A DNA stretch of 64,000 bases from Pararhodobacter sp. (GTDB taxonomy: Bacteria; Pseudomonadota; Alphaproteobacteria; Rhodobacterales; Rhodobacteraceae), in contig NZ_JAUCBZ010000015.1 of NCBI RefSeq assembly GCF_034676545.1, positions 1,767,001-1,831,000 of the forward strand. The letters are read 5' to 3'. The notes under the pieces were generated by a model. It saw only the letters and a program-made list of their open reading frames with translations, did no database searches and was not told where the DNA came from. The position numbers were made by a program, and so were the translations under genes. Positions 50,008 to 58,853 of this stretch are shown piece by piece (positions within the stretch are counted from its first letter, which is position 1; each line of letters begins with the position of its first letter).

Positions 50008-51099
50008 ATGACAAACGCTCCTCATATTGCCCTGATGCAGGCCATGACGCTTCCCGCCACGGATGTTGCGGCCGAGTGGGTGCATCTCTTGCCCGCCGGT
50101 CAGATCACCACCAAGGACGGCCGTGGTCCGTACCGCGTGGCGGACGCGGCGGCGTTGATCGCCACCAGCCTGCACCAGAACCCCAAGCTGCCCATCGACG
50201 AAAACCATGCCATCGACACGGCGGCAAAGCGCGGCGAACCATCGCCCGCTTGCGGCCATATTGTCGAGCTGCAGACACGCGACACCGGCATCTGGGGCCG
50301 CGTTGAATGGAACAGCAAAGGCAAGTCGCTGATTGCCGAGCGCGCCTACCTTGGGATTTCGCCAGCCATTGTCCATGACGACTCGGGCCGCGTGCTTTCG
50401 CTTTTGAGCGCCTCTTTGACGAACCGTCCCAATCTTCGCGGCCTGACCGCACTTCACCAGGAGAACGACATGACCCTGCTGCAACGGCTGGCCGAATTGC
50501 TCGGCCTTGATGCCAACACCACCGATGATGCGCTGGTTGCCCGCGTGACCGCGATGTCCAGGCAAGCCGCGTCCAAGGATGTGGGTAAGGATGGGGGCGA
50601 CACCGACAAGGCGGTCGCCCTGCAATCGCAGATCGCGCAAATCGGCACCGCATTGGGTCTTGCCGATGGCGGAACGGCAGACGCTGTTCTGGCCGCCGCG
50701 CGCGCGAAAGCGGCCGGCGGCAATGACACCATCGTCGCGTTGCAGGCTGAGTTGAGCCAAGTCACCACCCAACTCAACGCGCTCACCGACGGGGCTGCGC
50801 GCGGGCGCGCCGAGCAATTTGTTGACGGCGAAGTCCGCAAGGGTCGCGTCGGCGTCCGTCCTTTGCGCGACCATTACATCTCGATGCACATGGTCGACCC
50901 GGCCCGCGTGGAAAAAGAAATCGCCGCGCTGCCTATCCTTGGTACATCGGGTGCACTGAGTGCACCGCCCGCGACCGCGCCCGATGGGCAAGTTGCCCTG
51001 CAATCCGAACAGCGCGAGGCCATGCGGCTGAGCGGGTTTGATCCCAAGGCCTATGCCGCCGTGCTGGCCGATGAACGCAACCAAGGGGAGGCCCTCTGA
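50008..51099 (+). CDS. Head maturation protease/scaffold (Mu gpI-like)
   Basis: 363 residues. N-terminal protease part (about 1-150): WVHLLPAGQITTKDGRGPYR, PIDENHAIDTAAKRGEPSPA, RAYLGISPAIVHDDSGRVLS. C-terminal scaffold part: leucine/alanine-rich coiled coil (IVALQAELSQVTTQLNALTD) and a conserved end (LSGFDPKAYAAVLADERNQG). In Mu, gpI cleaves the scaffold during head maturation. A nested start is annotated separately. Confidence 0.9.
   Translation: MTNAPHIALMQAMTLPATDVAAEWVHLLPAGQITTKDGRGPYRVADAAALIATSLHQNPKLPIDENHAIDTAAKRGEPSPACGHIVELQTRDTGIWGRVEWNSKGKSLIAERAYLGISPAIVHDDSGRVLSLLSASLTNRPNLRGLTALHQENDMTLLQRLAELLGLDANTTDDALVARVTAMSRQAASKDVGKDGGDTDKAVALQSQIAQIGTALGLADGGTADAVLAAARAKAAGGNDTIVALQAELSQVTTQLNALTDGAARGRAEQFVDGEVRKGRVGVRPLRDHYISMHMVDPARVEKEIAALPILGTSGALSAPPATAPDGQVALQSEQREAMRLSGFDPKAYAAVLADERNQGEAL
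50470..51099 (+). CDS. Nested scaffold protein (Mu gpZ-like), internal start in gpI
   Basis: In-frame ATG at 50470 (MTLLQRLAELLGLDANTTDD) preceded by AGGAG at 50459-50463, 6 bases away, inside the gpI gene. It would give 209 residues of scaffold alone. Mu makes gpZ in exactly this way from gene I, so the internal ribosome site is likely real. Confidence 0.7.
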   Translation: MTLLQRLAELLGLDANTTDDALVARVTAMSRQAASKDVGKDGGDTDKAVALQSQIAQIGTALGLADGGTADAVLAAARAKAAGGNDTIVALQAELSQVTTQLNALTDGAARGRAEQFVDGEVRKGRVGVRPLRDHYISMHMVDPARVEKEIAALPILGTSGALSAPPATAPDGQVALQSEQREAMRLSGFDPKAYAAVLADERNQGEAL

Positions 51100-51536
51100 T
51101 GGCCGCACTATCGTCTGACCGCAATACGCCGCTGTCGTCCGGGGACCTGCGCTCTGGCGCCGTCGCCGCATCGCAGCTGATTTACGCCGGGGCCATCGTG
51201 ATGCGCAACGCCGCCGGTTTCCTGGTCAAAGGATCCACCGCGACGGGCTTGATCGGGGTCTGCTGCGCCGAGCACCGTGCCGACAATGCCTCCGGCTCCG
51301 CTGGCGACATGCAACTCCGCTATCGTCCCGGGGTCTATCAGTTCGCAAACTCCGCCTCGACCGACGAAATCACTGCCGCCGATATCGGCGCTCTTTGCTA
51401 CGTCGTCGATGATCAAACCGTCGCCAAGACTGCGGCCACCGCAACGCGTTCGCCTGCGGGGTTCGTCGAGGACGTCGATGAGCAAGGCGTTTGGGTGCGC
51501 TTCGACGCTGCGCTGACCCGCACCGCCATCCTGTGA
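51099..51536 (+). CDS. Capsid decoration/cement protein
   Basis: 145 residues, start overlapping the gpI stop (TGATG). Small beta-rich protein: SGDLRSGAVAASQLIYAGAI, GLIGVCCAEHRADNASGSAG, EITAADIGALCYVVDDQTVA, GFVEDVDEQGVWVRFD. Position between scaffold and major head genes and these repeats fit the head-stabilising proteins of B3-like phages. Confidence 0.75.
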   Translation: MAALSSDRNTPLSSGDLRSGAVAASQLIYAGAIVMRNAAGFLVKGSTATGLIGVCCAEHRADNASGSAGDMQLRYRPGVYQFANSASTDEITAADIGALCYVVDDQTVAKTAATATRSPAGFVEDVDEQGVWVRFDAALTRTAIL

Positions 51537-51557
51537 CGCCAACAAGGAATCTGATCA

Positions 51558-52450
51558 ATGCTCGTTAATGCCGCAAATCTTGACGCCTTGCGCGTCGGCT
51601 ACAAAGCCACCTTTCAAGGTGCGCTCGACCAAGCCCCTTCTCAACACGCGCGTGTCGCAACAGTCGTCTCTGCTTCGACCAAAGAGCAGAAATACGGCTG
51701 GCTTGGGAAGATCCCCAATGTGCGCGAATGGCTGGGGCCCCGTGCCATCCAGAACCTGTCGCAGCACGACTATTCGATCAAAGAAAAGGCGTGGGAACTG
51801 ACCATCGCGGTCGACAAGGATGATATCGAAACCGATAACCTCGGGATCTATACGCCGCTGTTCGCCGAAATGGGCTTGTCGGCGGGGTCGAAGTGGGACC
51901 AGCTTTCCTTTGGTCTTCTGAAGAACGGCTTCTCGACTGAATGCTACGATGGGCAGAACTTCTTCGACACCGATCACCCGGTTCTCGATGAAGACGGCAA
52001 ACCGCAATCCGTGTCGAACTCCGGCGGCGGCTCAGGCACGTCGTGGTTCTTGATGGACACGTCGCGTGCCCTCAAGCCGATCATCTTGCAAAAGCGGCGC
52101 GACTTTACCTTTTCGTCGATGACTGACCTGACCAGCCCGAACGTGTTCATGAACAAGGAATTCATCTACGGCACGGACGCACGCGCCAATGTGGGGTTTG
52201 GCTTCTGGCAGTTCGCCTATGGCTCGAAGCAGACCTTCGACGCGGCGGCCTATGGTACGGCGCGCAGTGCGCTGTCGGGGATGAAGGGCGACTTTGGCCG
52301 CCCGCTCGGCCTGATGCCCAACCTGCTGGTCGTGCCGCCCGCACTGGAAAGCGCCGCACGCAAGGTCCTCAACAGCGAGTTTGGCAGCGGTGGTGAGACC
52401 AACGAATGGAAAGGCACGGCGAGTTGCTGGTTGTGCCTTGGTTGGCGTGA
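51558..52450 (+). CDS. Major head protein (Mu gpT-like), with a frameshift near the 3' end
   Basis: About 297 residues when corrected. HK97-like capsid protein of the Mu gpT family: NAANLDALRVGYKATFQGAL, YGWLGKIPNVREWLGPRAIQ, LVVPPALESAARKVLNSEFG. As given, the frame runs to 52457 and ends GTASCWLCLGWREG; inserting one base near 52418 restores GTAELLVVPWLA and a stop at 52448-52450, the normal gpT ending. The shift damages only the last dozen residues. Probably a sequencing indel. Confidence 0.9.
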
Positions 52451-52460
52451 GGGTTGATCC

Positions 52461-52838
52461 ATGGATGACCTGACACTCATCAAGGGCATCGGCGCAACCA
52501 GCGCCAAGCTGCTGGCCGGAGATGGCCTGGCAAGCTTCGCTGCATTGGCCGCGCTCGATCCCGCCGATCCGCCACAAGTCGACGGGCTGCGCAGCCCTGA
52601 CTGGGCGGCATGGATCGCCGACGCTGCACTGCGTGTTGCGCCGACGACCGAGGCGGAGAACGCGCCTGGTGGGTTGATTGTCGTCACCGGGCCCAAGCGT
52701 GGCCGCTGGCGCGCGGGGTACCATTTTGGGCCCGAGCCGGTAACGCTCAAGCTTGACGAGCTCACCGAGGATGAGTGCGCCGCCATCGGCAAAGACCCCA
52801 TGCTGACAACCTCGATCCAGTCGCCCCCCGACAGATGA
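52461..52838 (+). CDS. FluMu N-terminal-domain protein with helix-hairpin-helix
   Basis: 125 residues. An HhH-like start (LTLIKGIGATSAKLLAGDGL) joins a C-terminal segment typical of Mu-like head genes: RGRWRAGYHFGPEPVTLKLD, ELTEDECAAIGKDPMLTT. Probable head-completion or connector accessory protein, after the major head gene as in FluMu (HI1506). Confidence 0.75.
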   Translation: MDDLTLIKGIGATSAKLLAGDGLASFAALAALDPADPPQVDGLRSPDWAAWIADAALRVAPTTEAENAPGGLIVVTGPKRGRWRAGYHFGPEPVTLKLDELTEDECAAIGKDPMLTTSIQSPPDR

Positions 52839-52969
52839 TCGAGCCGGTGCGGCGGCTGGATGGCAGCCCGGCCGCCGTATCACCTTATCCCCAGTCGGGA
52901 GACTGGCGGGCAAGCCGCACCTTAAGGCAAGCAGTTGAGCGAATAAGTCCCCAGATTTTCGAGGTAGCC
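52839..52969. other. Short region before the DUF1320 gene with no assigned gene
   Basis: 131 bases. The DUF1320 frame is open through it (it could start at 52835 by overlapping the previous stop), but the family N-terminus begins at 52970. No hairpin or promoter is obvious. Confidence 0.4.
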
Positions 52970-53398
52970 GTGACCTATGCCACGCTTCAGGGATTAACCG
53001 ACCGTTACGGCGCCGAGATGATCGAGCGCCTGACGGATCGCGCGGATCCCCCCGCCGAGGCCATCGACACCAGCGTCGTCGATCGCGCTTTGCTCGACAC
53101 TGATGGCGTGATCGACGGCTATCTGCGCGCACGGTATCTGACGCCTCTGCCCGAAGTGCCGGCACAGGTTGCGGATGTCGCCTTGTCGATTGCGATCTGG
53201 AAACTGCACCGCTGGTCGCCAGATGAGAAAATCGCCGAGGATTACCGTGATGCTCTGCGGACCCTGCGCGAGATTGCCGCCGGCACCATCATCCTGACGG
53301 TGGCGACATCGGCACCATCGGCCACCGGAGGCACCGGCGCGCGGCTGACCGATCGCGAACGCCCGCTGACCGCGGCGAACCTCAAGGGGTTCATCTGA
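52970..53398 (+). CDS. DUF1320 protein (Mu gp36-like, head-tail connector)
   Basis: 142 residues from GTG 52970, chosen because VTYATLQGLTDRYGAEMIER is the family start and GAGG lies 5 bases upstream; an ATG at 52835 would add 45 unrelated residues. DGYLRARYLTPLPEVPAQVA and AIWKLHRWSPDEKIAEDYRD are typical. Head-completion adaptor in Mu-like phages. Confidence 0.85.
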   Translation: MTYATLQGLTDRYGAEMIERLTDRADPPAEAIDTSVVDRALLDTDGVIDGYLRARYLTPLPEVPAQVADVALSIAIWKLHRWSPDEKIAEDYRDALRTLREIAAGTIILTVATSAPSATGGTGARLTDRERPLTAANLKGFI

Positions 53399-53832
53399 TG
53401 TTGGACGCCGCCATCGCCCGGATCGGTGCCCGCGTCAGCGCGCTGACAGGTCGGCTTCACGGCGCTGCCGACTTCGCGCGGCTGATGGCATCAAATGACA
53501 TCCGCAGCATGCAAAGCGGGGCCTATGTCCTGTCGATGTCTCTGCGCGGCGGGCAAGCGCGCGCCGCAACCGGGGCCTTTATCCAGGACGTCGAAGAGGG
53601 TCTGTCCGTGGTTCTGGTCCAGCGCAGTGAGGATCCGCGCGCGCTGCGGGCTCTGGATACGATTGACGCACAGCGTGACGCCGTGATCGCGGCGCTGCTC
53701 GGCTGGGTTCCCGCCGGCGCACCGGGCCCGATGCGTCTGGTGCAGGGCCGGATGCTGAATGTCGGCGCGGGCCTTTTGGTGTTCCAGATCGATTTCGCCG
53801 TTTCAACACAACTGAGGATCAACCCGTCATGA
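53398..53832 (+). CDS. Tail terminator-like protein (Mu gp37 position)
   Basis: 144 residues, MLDAAIARIGARVSALTGRL to STQLRINPS. An alpha/beta protein with FIQDVEEGLSVVLVQRSEDP and ALLGWVPAGAPGPMRLVQGR. Position between the head adaptor and tail tube, and size, match tail terminators of long-tailed phages. Assigned from context. Confidence 0.65.
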   Translation: MLDAAIARIGARVSALTGRLHGAADFARLMASNDIRSMQSGAYVLSMSLRGGQARAATGAFIQDVEEGLSVVLVQRSEDPRALRALDTIDAQRDAVIAALLGWVPAGAPGPMRLVQGRMLNVGAGLLVFQIDFAVSTQLRINPS

Positions 53833-53978
53833 CCCGCAAATCCAAACCAACGCCAAGCTTACTTCTCGTCACCTCGCCAACTAAAGGCGGCAGCTACCTG
53901 CGTCAACCCGACGGCACGCTCGTTCCTGTGGCCACGCCGGAACCGATGCCCGCATCCCCGACTGAAAAGGAGGCTTGA
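53829..53978 (+). CDS. 49-residue phage protein
   Basis: MTRKSKPTPSLLLVTSPTKG, GSYLRQPDGTLVPVATPEPM, ending TEKEA. ATGA overlap with the previous gene, and the tail tube ATG follows its stop directly. AAAAGGAGG at its end serves the tube gene. Proline-rich; function unknown. Confidence 0.5.
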   Translation: MTRKSKPTPSLLLVTSPTKGGSYLRQPDGTLVPVATPEPMPASPTEKEA

Positions 53979-54914
53979 ATGCCCATTTACTGGTCCGAAA
54001 AAGTCCTGCTTGTCGCTCTGGAAAGCACCTATGGCACTGCGCCGACCTTGTTGGCGGCAGATGCAATCCTGGCCTCGGACATCCGGTTGACGCCGATGGA
54101 AGGTCAGGACCTGAGCCGCAATCTCGAGCGCCCGTTCATGGGCGCACAATCGACGATCCCGGTCGATGTTCATGCCAAGCTTGCCTTCAAGACCGAGCTG
54201 CTCGCCTCTGGCACGGCCGGCACGCCGCCGGTGATTGGCAAGCTGATGCGGGCTTGTGGGTGTGCAGAGGTCGTCACCGCAAACACGTCGGTTGCCTACA
54301 ATCCGGTCAGCCGTGGGCATGAGAGCGCGGCCCTGCACTTGTGGATCGGCGATACCCGCTACGCGCTGACCGGCATTCGCGGCACTGCCACAATTCGTGT
54401 CAACGCCAGCGGCATTCCAATGGTCGAATTCGAATTGACCGGATTGTTTGTCATGCCGACCGAGGCTACGCCTGTTGTGCCCGATCTGGATGCTCAACTT
54501 GATGCCGAGGTCCTGGCCGCCACGACCGCAAACACGCCGACCTTCACCATCAATTCGGTGGCAATGGTGATGCGCAGTTTTGCGCTGGCGATGGGCAACC
54601 AGGTCGAGCCTCGATTTCTGGTGGGGTCGGATAGCGTCATGATCACCGGGCGGACCGATACGATTGAAACAACCGTTGAAGCAAAGTCGCTTAGCGCCTT
54701 CAACCCCTTCGCCCTTGCCAAAGCGTCGACACCGCTTCCAGTGAGCCTGGTCCACGGGACCGCCGCCGGAAAGATCATCACCCTGTCCGTGCCCACCGCA
54801 CAAATGCAGCGTCTTTCAGGCCTTGAGGAACAGCAGGGCATCAAGGAGTGGCCGCTCAAGCTCGCACCGTTGCCCAATGCTGGGAACGACCAGTGGACCC
54901 TGACCTTTACCTGA
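53979..54914 (+). CDS. Major tail tube protein (siphovirus type)
   Basis: 311 residues. N-terminal LLVALESTYGTAPTLLAADA, then GQDLSRNLERPFMGAQSTIP (the usual strand pair of tube proteins), ALTGIRGTATIRVNASGIPM. It stacks as rings around the tape measure. This gene marks the change from the Mu head module to a long flexible tail; no Mu sheath gene is present. Confidence 0.82.
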   Translation: MPIYWSEKVLLVALESTYGTAPTLLAADAILASDIRLTPMEGQDLSRNLERPFMGAQSTIPVDVHAKLAFKTELLASGTAGTPPVIGKLMRACGCAEVVTANTSVAYNPVSRGHESAALHLWIGDTRYALTGIRGTATIRVNASGIPMVEFELTGLFVMPTEATPVVPDLDAQLDAEVLAATTANTPTFTINSVAMVMRSFALAMGNQVEPRFLVGSDSVMITGRTDTIETTVEAKSLSAFNPFALAKASTPLPVSLVHGTAAGKIITLSVPTAQMQRLSGLEEQQGIKEWPLKLAPLPNAGNDQWTLTFT

Positions 54915-54926
54915 TGGAGTGAGCCG

Positions 54927-55244
54927 ATGCTCAAGATTACCCAAAACCCCGAATTCACCCAAAAGGTGAAAGTCCGCGTTCCCGTCGATGGCGGTTTTTC
55001 CGAGCAGGAGTTCAGCGCGCGATTCCGTGTTGTGCCCTGGTCCGAGTTGACCGCCATCGAAACTGACCCCGCCGAGCAGCTGCGTCGTGTCTGGGTGGGC
55101 TGGGACGGCATTGTCGACGACGACAACTCTCCGATCGAGTTTTCTGACGCTGCCCGCGACAGACTGATCGAAATCTTGTTCATCCGCACGCCGTGCCTGC
55201 GCACCTATGTCGACGCGGTGGCCGGTGCCAAACGGGGAAACTGA
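54927..55244 (+). CDS. Tail assembly chaperone (lambda gpG-like), zero-frame product
   Basis: 105 residues, MLKITQNPEFTQKVKVRVPV to VAGAKRGN. It lies between tail tube and tape measure, the place of lambda G. It ends with codons CGG GGA AAC TGA, containing a -1 slippery site. The short product should be the main one; a minor fraction is extended in the -1 frame. Confidence 0.78.
   Translation: MLKITQNPEFTQKVKVRVPVDGGFSEQEFSARFRVVPWSELTAIETDPAEQLRRVWVGWDGIVDDDNSPIEFSDAARDRLIEILFIRTPCLRTYVDAVAGAKRGN
55235..55241 (+). promoter_or_regulatory. Programmed -1 ribosomal frameshift site (G GGA AAC)
   Basis: The heptamer G-GGA-AAC is in phase with the zero frame as X XXY YYZ, directly before the TGA stop at 55242-55244. 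Slipping back one base continues with CTG ACC GAG (LTEAGRRWARGD). The lambda G-T signal is GGGAAAG, differing in one base. Confidence 0.8.
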
Positions 55245-55591
55245 CCGAGGCAGGGCGGCGTTGGGCGCGCGGCGACCTTGCCGAGGGACACCGTGATGAA
55301 GTCGCCGAGGATGCAAGACGCTGGGGGCTAAGCCACGTTCCCGGTCGCCATGCCACCCAAGCCGACGGGCTCTGGCCGGATCACATCGAGGCCATGCAGG
55401 CGTTTCTGGCGGTCGCCGGGCAATGGCGCAGCGTCGCCTTTCCCAACGGGGCCTTGCTCTGGTCTGGCCTCGACTACGCCGCCGCTGCCGCCGCCTTTGC
55501 GCTGTCTGGTCTCAATCCGTCACCCAGCGTTTGGGAACAAGTCCGGCAAATCGAGTCCGGCGCCATAGAGGAGCTAAATCGTGTCCGCTGA
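55241..55591 (+). CDS. Frameshift extension of the tail chaperone (lambda T-like)
   Basis: 116 residues in the -1 frame from the slippery site: LTEAGRRWARGDLAEGHRDE to EELNRVR, with DHIEAMQAFLAVAGQWRSVA. The fused product is 221 residues. No good independent start codon: an upstream frame beginning at 55193 would lack a ribosome site. In lambda the extended gpGT recruits tail tube monomers to the tape measure. Confidence 0.75.
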   Translation: MTEAGRRWARGDLAEGHRDEVAEDARRWGLSHVPGRHATQADGLWPDHIEAMQAFLAVAGQWRSVAFPNGALLWSGLDYAAAAAAFALSGLNPSPSVWEQVRQIESGAIEELNRVR

Positions 55592-58126
55592 CTTACGTGT
55601 GAGTATGCTTCTGACCGCGCAAGGCGAACAGGCCCGGCGCGAGTTGGAGGCAACAAAAAAAGCAGCGAAGGATCTTGGCACGGCGGGTGGCGCGGTTGGA
55701 ACCCAGTGGTCGAACGCAGGCACGCAGATTTCTCGAACTGGCGCGGCCTGCCGCTGCCAGTGTTGTTCCAATGACGGCAGGTATGAACCGTCTCGCGACG
55801 GCGACTGGTGCCAATGTCATGCAAACCGCCAACCTCGCGGCCCAATTCAATGACATTGGCGTCATGATGGCGGCGGGGCAGAACCCGCTGCAATTGGCTT
55901 TGCAGCAAGGCACCCAGATCAACCAGGTTTTTGCCCGCATGGGCAGCGTCAGGCAGGTTGTCGGGAGCATCGGCGCGGCGTTTGCACAGATCATCAACCC
56001 GATGTCCCTGGCAACCATCGGCATTATTGCTTTTGGGGCGATGGGCGTTCAATGGCTTTTGTCGCTGCGCGAAGAGGTCGTTTCGGTTGAAGATGCTCTG
56101 GCCGATCTGAAGAGCGCCGTTGACGAGTTGGAAGCCGCTTCGCGTTTGGCTTCTCCCCGTGGCCTCGTAGAACTCGAGCGGCAATACGGAAATGTAACAG
56201 CCTCTGTCCTACGACTTGCCGCCGCAGAAGAGCGTGCGGCTCGTAGCCGCGCCGATGGCCCAGCTTCGAGCTTTTCAATCCTCCCAATCCGCGCTGGCAG
56301 GTGACCCTGTCAGCGACGGTTTCGGAGGCACCGATAGTTCGGGTGCGATCCTTGAGTTGAGGGGCAGCCTTGGGTTGCTTCGCGAAGATGCGGCAGGGGC
56401 ATATCGCGAGCTCAGACGTATTGGTGATATTCAAGACCCGGCAGAACTGGCCGATGTTTACGAACAACTGATCGGGTCGATCGAACGCGCGGTCGCCGAA
56501 AACGGCGCGCTGAACGAAACACAGGAAGCCTACCGCCAAGGACTAATAGAAGCACAAAAGCTCGCACTCCGCCTTGTTGCGATTGATGAAAATCGGGGCC
56601 AATGGGATAACGCCCGCGCGCAAGACATGTTGGCCGAGTTGGGGATCCAACAGGCGATCAACGAGCACGGCGAAGACAGCCGCCAGGTGACTGTGCTGCG
56701 CGCCGCCGCAGAGCGCGACGCGTTTGACGAGACCCTGCGCACCCTCGATATTTCCGACGAGTTGAGGGACGAGTTGAGCGCGGCGTGGGATGCCGCCAAA
56801 GGGCTTGGGGCCACCGACATGGCCAGCGCGGTGGCCCGCGCAAGAACCGAAGCCACGGCGATGGCCGATGAGATCACGCGCGCTCTGGGCGCGGTACAGG
56901 CCCTGGCGCAATCGAGCGTGACGTCGCTTGATGACGCTCGGATCCGCTCGCAATACACGGACCCGGTCGATCAGGCCTATCAGTTGAGCCTCGCTCGTGT
57001 CCGGCGTGCCCAGGCACCCGTGCGCGAGAATGCAGCCATGGACCCGATCGTCCTTGCCGGACTCGATGCACAGGCCGAGGCCATCGCGCGCAACGAAGCC
57101 GAGGCCGTGCGCCTGACCGAAGCGCAGCGCGCGCTGGCTAGCGGCAGTCGCAATGCTGGCCGGGCATCCGATCAGCATCGAGACGCGGTCTCTGACCTCA
57201 TCGCCGAGTTGAACGACGAGATCGCAATCCTGCGCGAGGCCGACCCGGTCCAACAGGAAATGCTGCGCCACCGTGAGGTCCTGGCGAGTGCCACCGCCGC
57301 CGAGCGGGCGCAAGTCGAAGAACTGATCCGCACGCGTATCGACGAAAACGCCGTGCTCGAGGAAAACCAACGCCAGATGGAAGCCGCGCGCGATCTGGGA
57401 AATGATGTATTGCGCGGCATTATCAGCGATCTGCGCGAGGGTGCGTCGGCTGGAGATATCCTGGCCAACGCGCTCGACAAAATTCTCGACAAGCTGCTGG
57501 ACATGAGCACGACCAGCCTCACGGACGCACTGTTTGGCAACAGCACAGGCGGCGGTGGCGGGTTCTTGAGCAGTCTGCTGAACTCGCTGTTCGGGATCAA
57601 GCCACACGCGATGGGCGACGTGGTTGGTTCTCCCACGCTCTTTGCGTACGGCGACAAACCCGGCCAATTGGGCGTCATGGGCGAGGCTGGACCTGAGGCA
57701 ATCATGCCGCTGACCCATGCTGGCGGGTCTGGTGTCGGGGCGATGCTGGATGGGCGCGAGGTCACACTCGGCTTGACCCGGCTTTCCTCGGGCAAGTTGG
57801 GGGTTTCAATCCCATCGAACCTGACGGCCACGCCGTTTGCCCAGGGCGGGTCGTTTGGTTTCGTGCCGTCTGCACCGGCCGGTTCCGGCGGGCAACCTGC
57901 AAACATCTCATCCCCCGTCATCCAGCTGCAACCGGTGTTGGTGAACAACACCAGTCGCCAGGTCGACCTTGATGTCGAGGAAACCACCGATGCTCGCGGC
58001 CAGCGTCAGCAGCGGTTCATCATCTCGGATCTGGTCGGTGACGGGCTCGCAACACCGGGTGGCAAGGCGGCGAGGACCATGCAAAGCCGCTACAACACCC
58101 GTCCTTCTGCACGGAGGCGGTCATGA
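55581..58126 (+). pseudogene. Tail tape measure protein, broken by two frameshifts
   Basis: About 848 residues in total across three frames. Segment 1 (GTG 55581; MSADLRVSMLLTAQGEQARR to ISRTGAA), segment 2 from about 55745 (VPMTAGMNRLATATGANVMQ to LRLAAAEERAARSRA), segment 3 from about 56250 (MAQLRAFQSSQSALAGDPVS to the stop at 58126). Content: membrane-like helix SLATIGIIAFGAMGVQWLLS, long coiled coils, and the usual C-terminal GGxxxSLLN and AMGDVV...GEAGPEAIMPLTH motif. Each shift is one extra base (or two missing). If real, the phage cannot build a normal tail. Confidence 0.85.
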
Positions 58127-58460
58127 TCGGGACCTGGCCAGACACCTTGCCGAGGCCAGACCGCGATAGCTGGCAGATGACCTCGCAGGATGCACGCCGC
58201 AAGTCGCAGCCGGATGCTGGCCCGCCGCGCTATCGCCGCCGGTTTTCTTCGGCAGCGCGGTTGGTGACTCTGTCGGTGATTTTGACCCGCGACGGCAAGG
58301 CAATCTTTGACACCTTCTTCCATGATGACTGCGCCGACGGGTCGCTGCTGTTCACGATGCCGGATCCCACCACTGAGGGTTGGCCCCTGCTGGCCTCCGA
58401 CGGCACACCGATCCTGACCGATGATGGCCAGCCGATCCTGCTGGGTGGTCAATGGCTGTG

Positions 58461-58486
58461 TGAACCGCCCCGGGTTTACCGGAGGG
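58461..58486 (+). repeat. Left inverted repeat of the IS3-family element
   Basis: 26 bases, TGAACCGCCC...ACCGGAGGG, exact complement of the right end. Confidence 0.97.
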
Positions 58487-58511
58487 CAAAACTCTCGGAG
58501 AATTGCCCGTT

Positions 58512-58853
58512 ATGGAACATGCACAAAAGAAGAAGACTTCGAAGCCGTATTCACCCGAGTTCCGCGAACGCGCGGTGCGGCTGGCGATGGAACACCGCGA
58601 TGATTATCAAAGCGAAGCTGCAGCGCTGACAGCGATCGCGGGCAAATTGGGCTGTTCGCCGGACAGTCTTCGCGTTTGGATGCGACAGGTCCAGCGCGAT
58701 GGCGGCGAGCGGCCGGGACCTACCGGCGTCGAGATTGCGCGGATCAAAGAGCTTGAACGCGAGAACCGGGAATTGCGGCAGGCGAACGAGATCCTGCGCA
58801 AAGCTTCAGCGTATTTTGCCCAGGCGGAGCTCGACCGCCCGTTTCGCAAATAA
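58512..58853 (+). CDS. IS3-family OrfA
   Basis: 113 residues from ATG 58512. HTH_21/IS3 OrfA: KPYSPEFRERAVRLAMEHRD, LTAIAGKLGCSPDSLRVWMR, followed by a leucine zipper (IKELERENRELRQANEILRK). It binds IS ends and regulates transposition; the fused OrfAB is the transposase. Ends DRPFRK at TAA 58851-58853. Confidence 0.95.
   Translation: MEHAQKKKTSKPYSPEFRERAVRLAMEHRDDYQSEAAALTAIAGKLGCSPDSLRVWMRQVQRDGGERPGPTGVEIARIKELERENRELRQANEILRKASAYFAQAELDRPFRK

Noticed and set aside
52835..52969. Longer N-terminus for the DUF1320 protein from ATG 52835
   Set aside because: The added 45 residues do not resemble the family, while GTG 52970 has GAGG upstream and gives the family start.
54927..55591. Chaperone gene pair as another accidental frameshift
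   Set aside because: The shift is at an in-phase canonical GGGAAAC heptamer at the position of the lambda G-T frameshift, so it is programmed.
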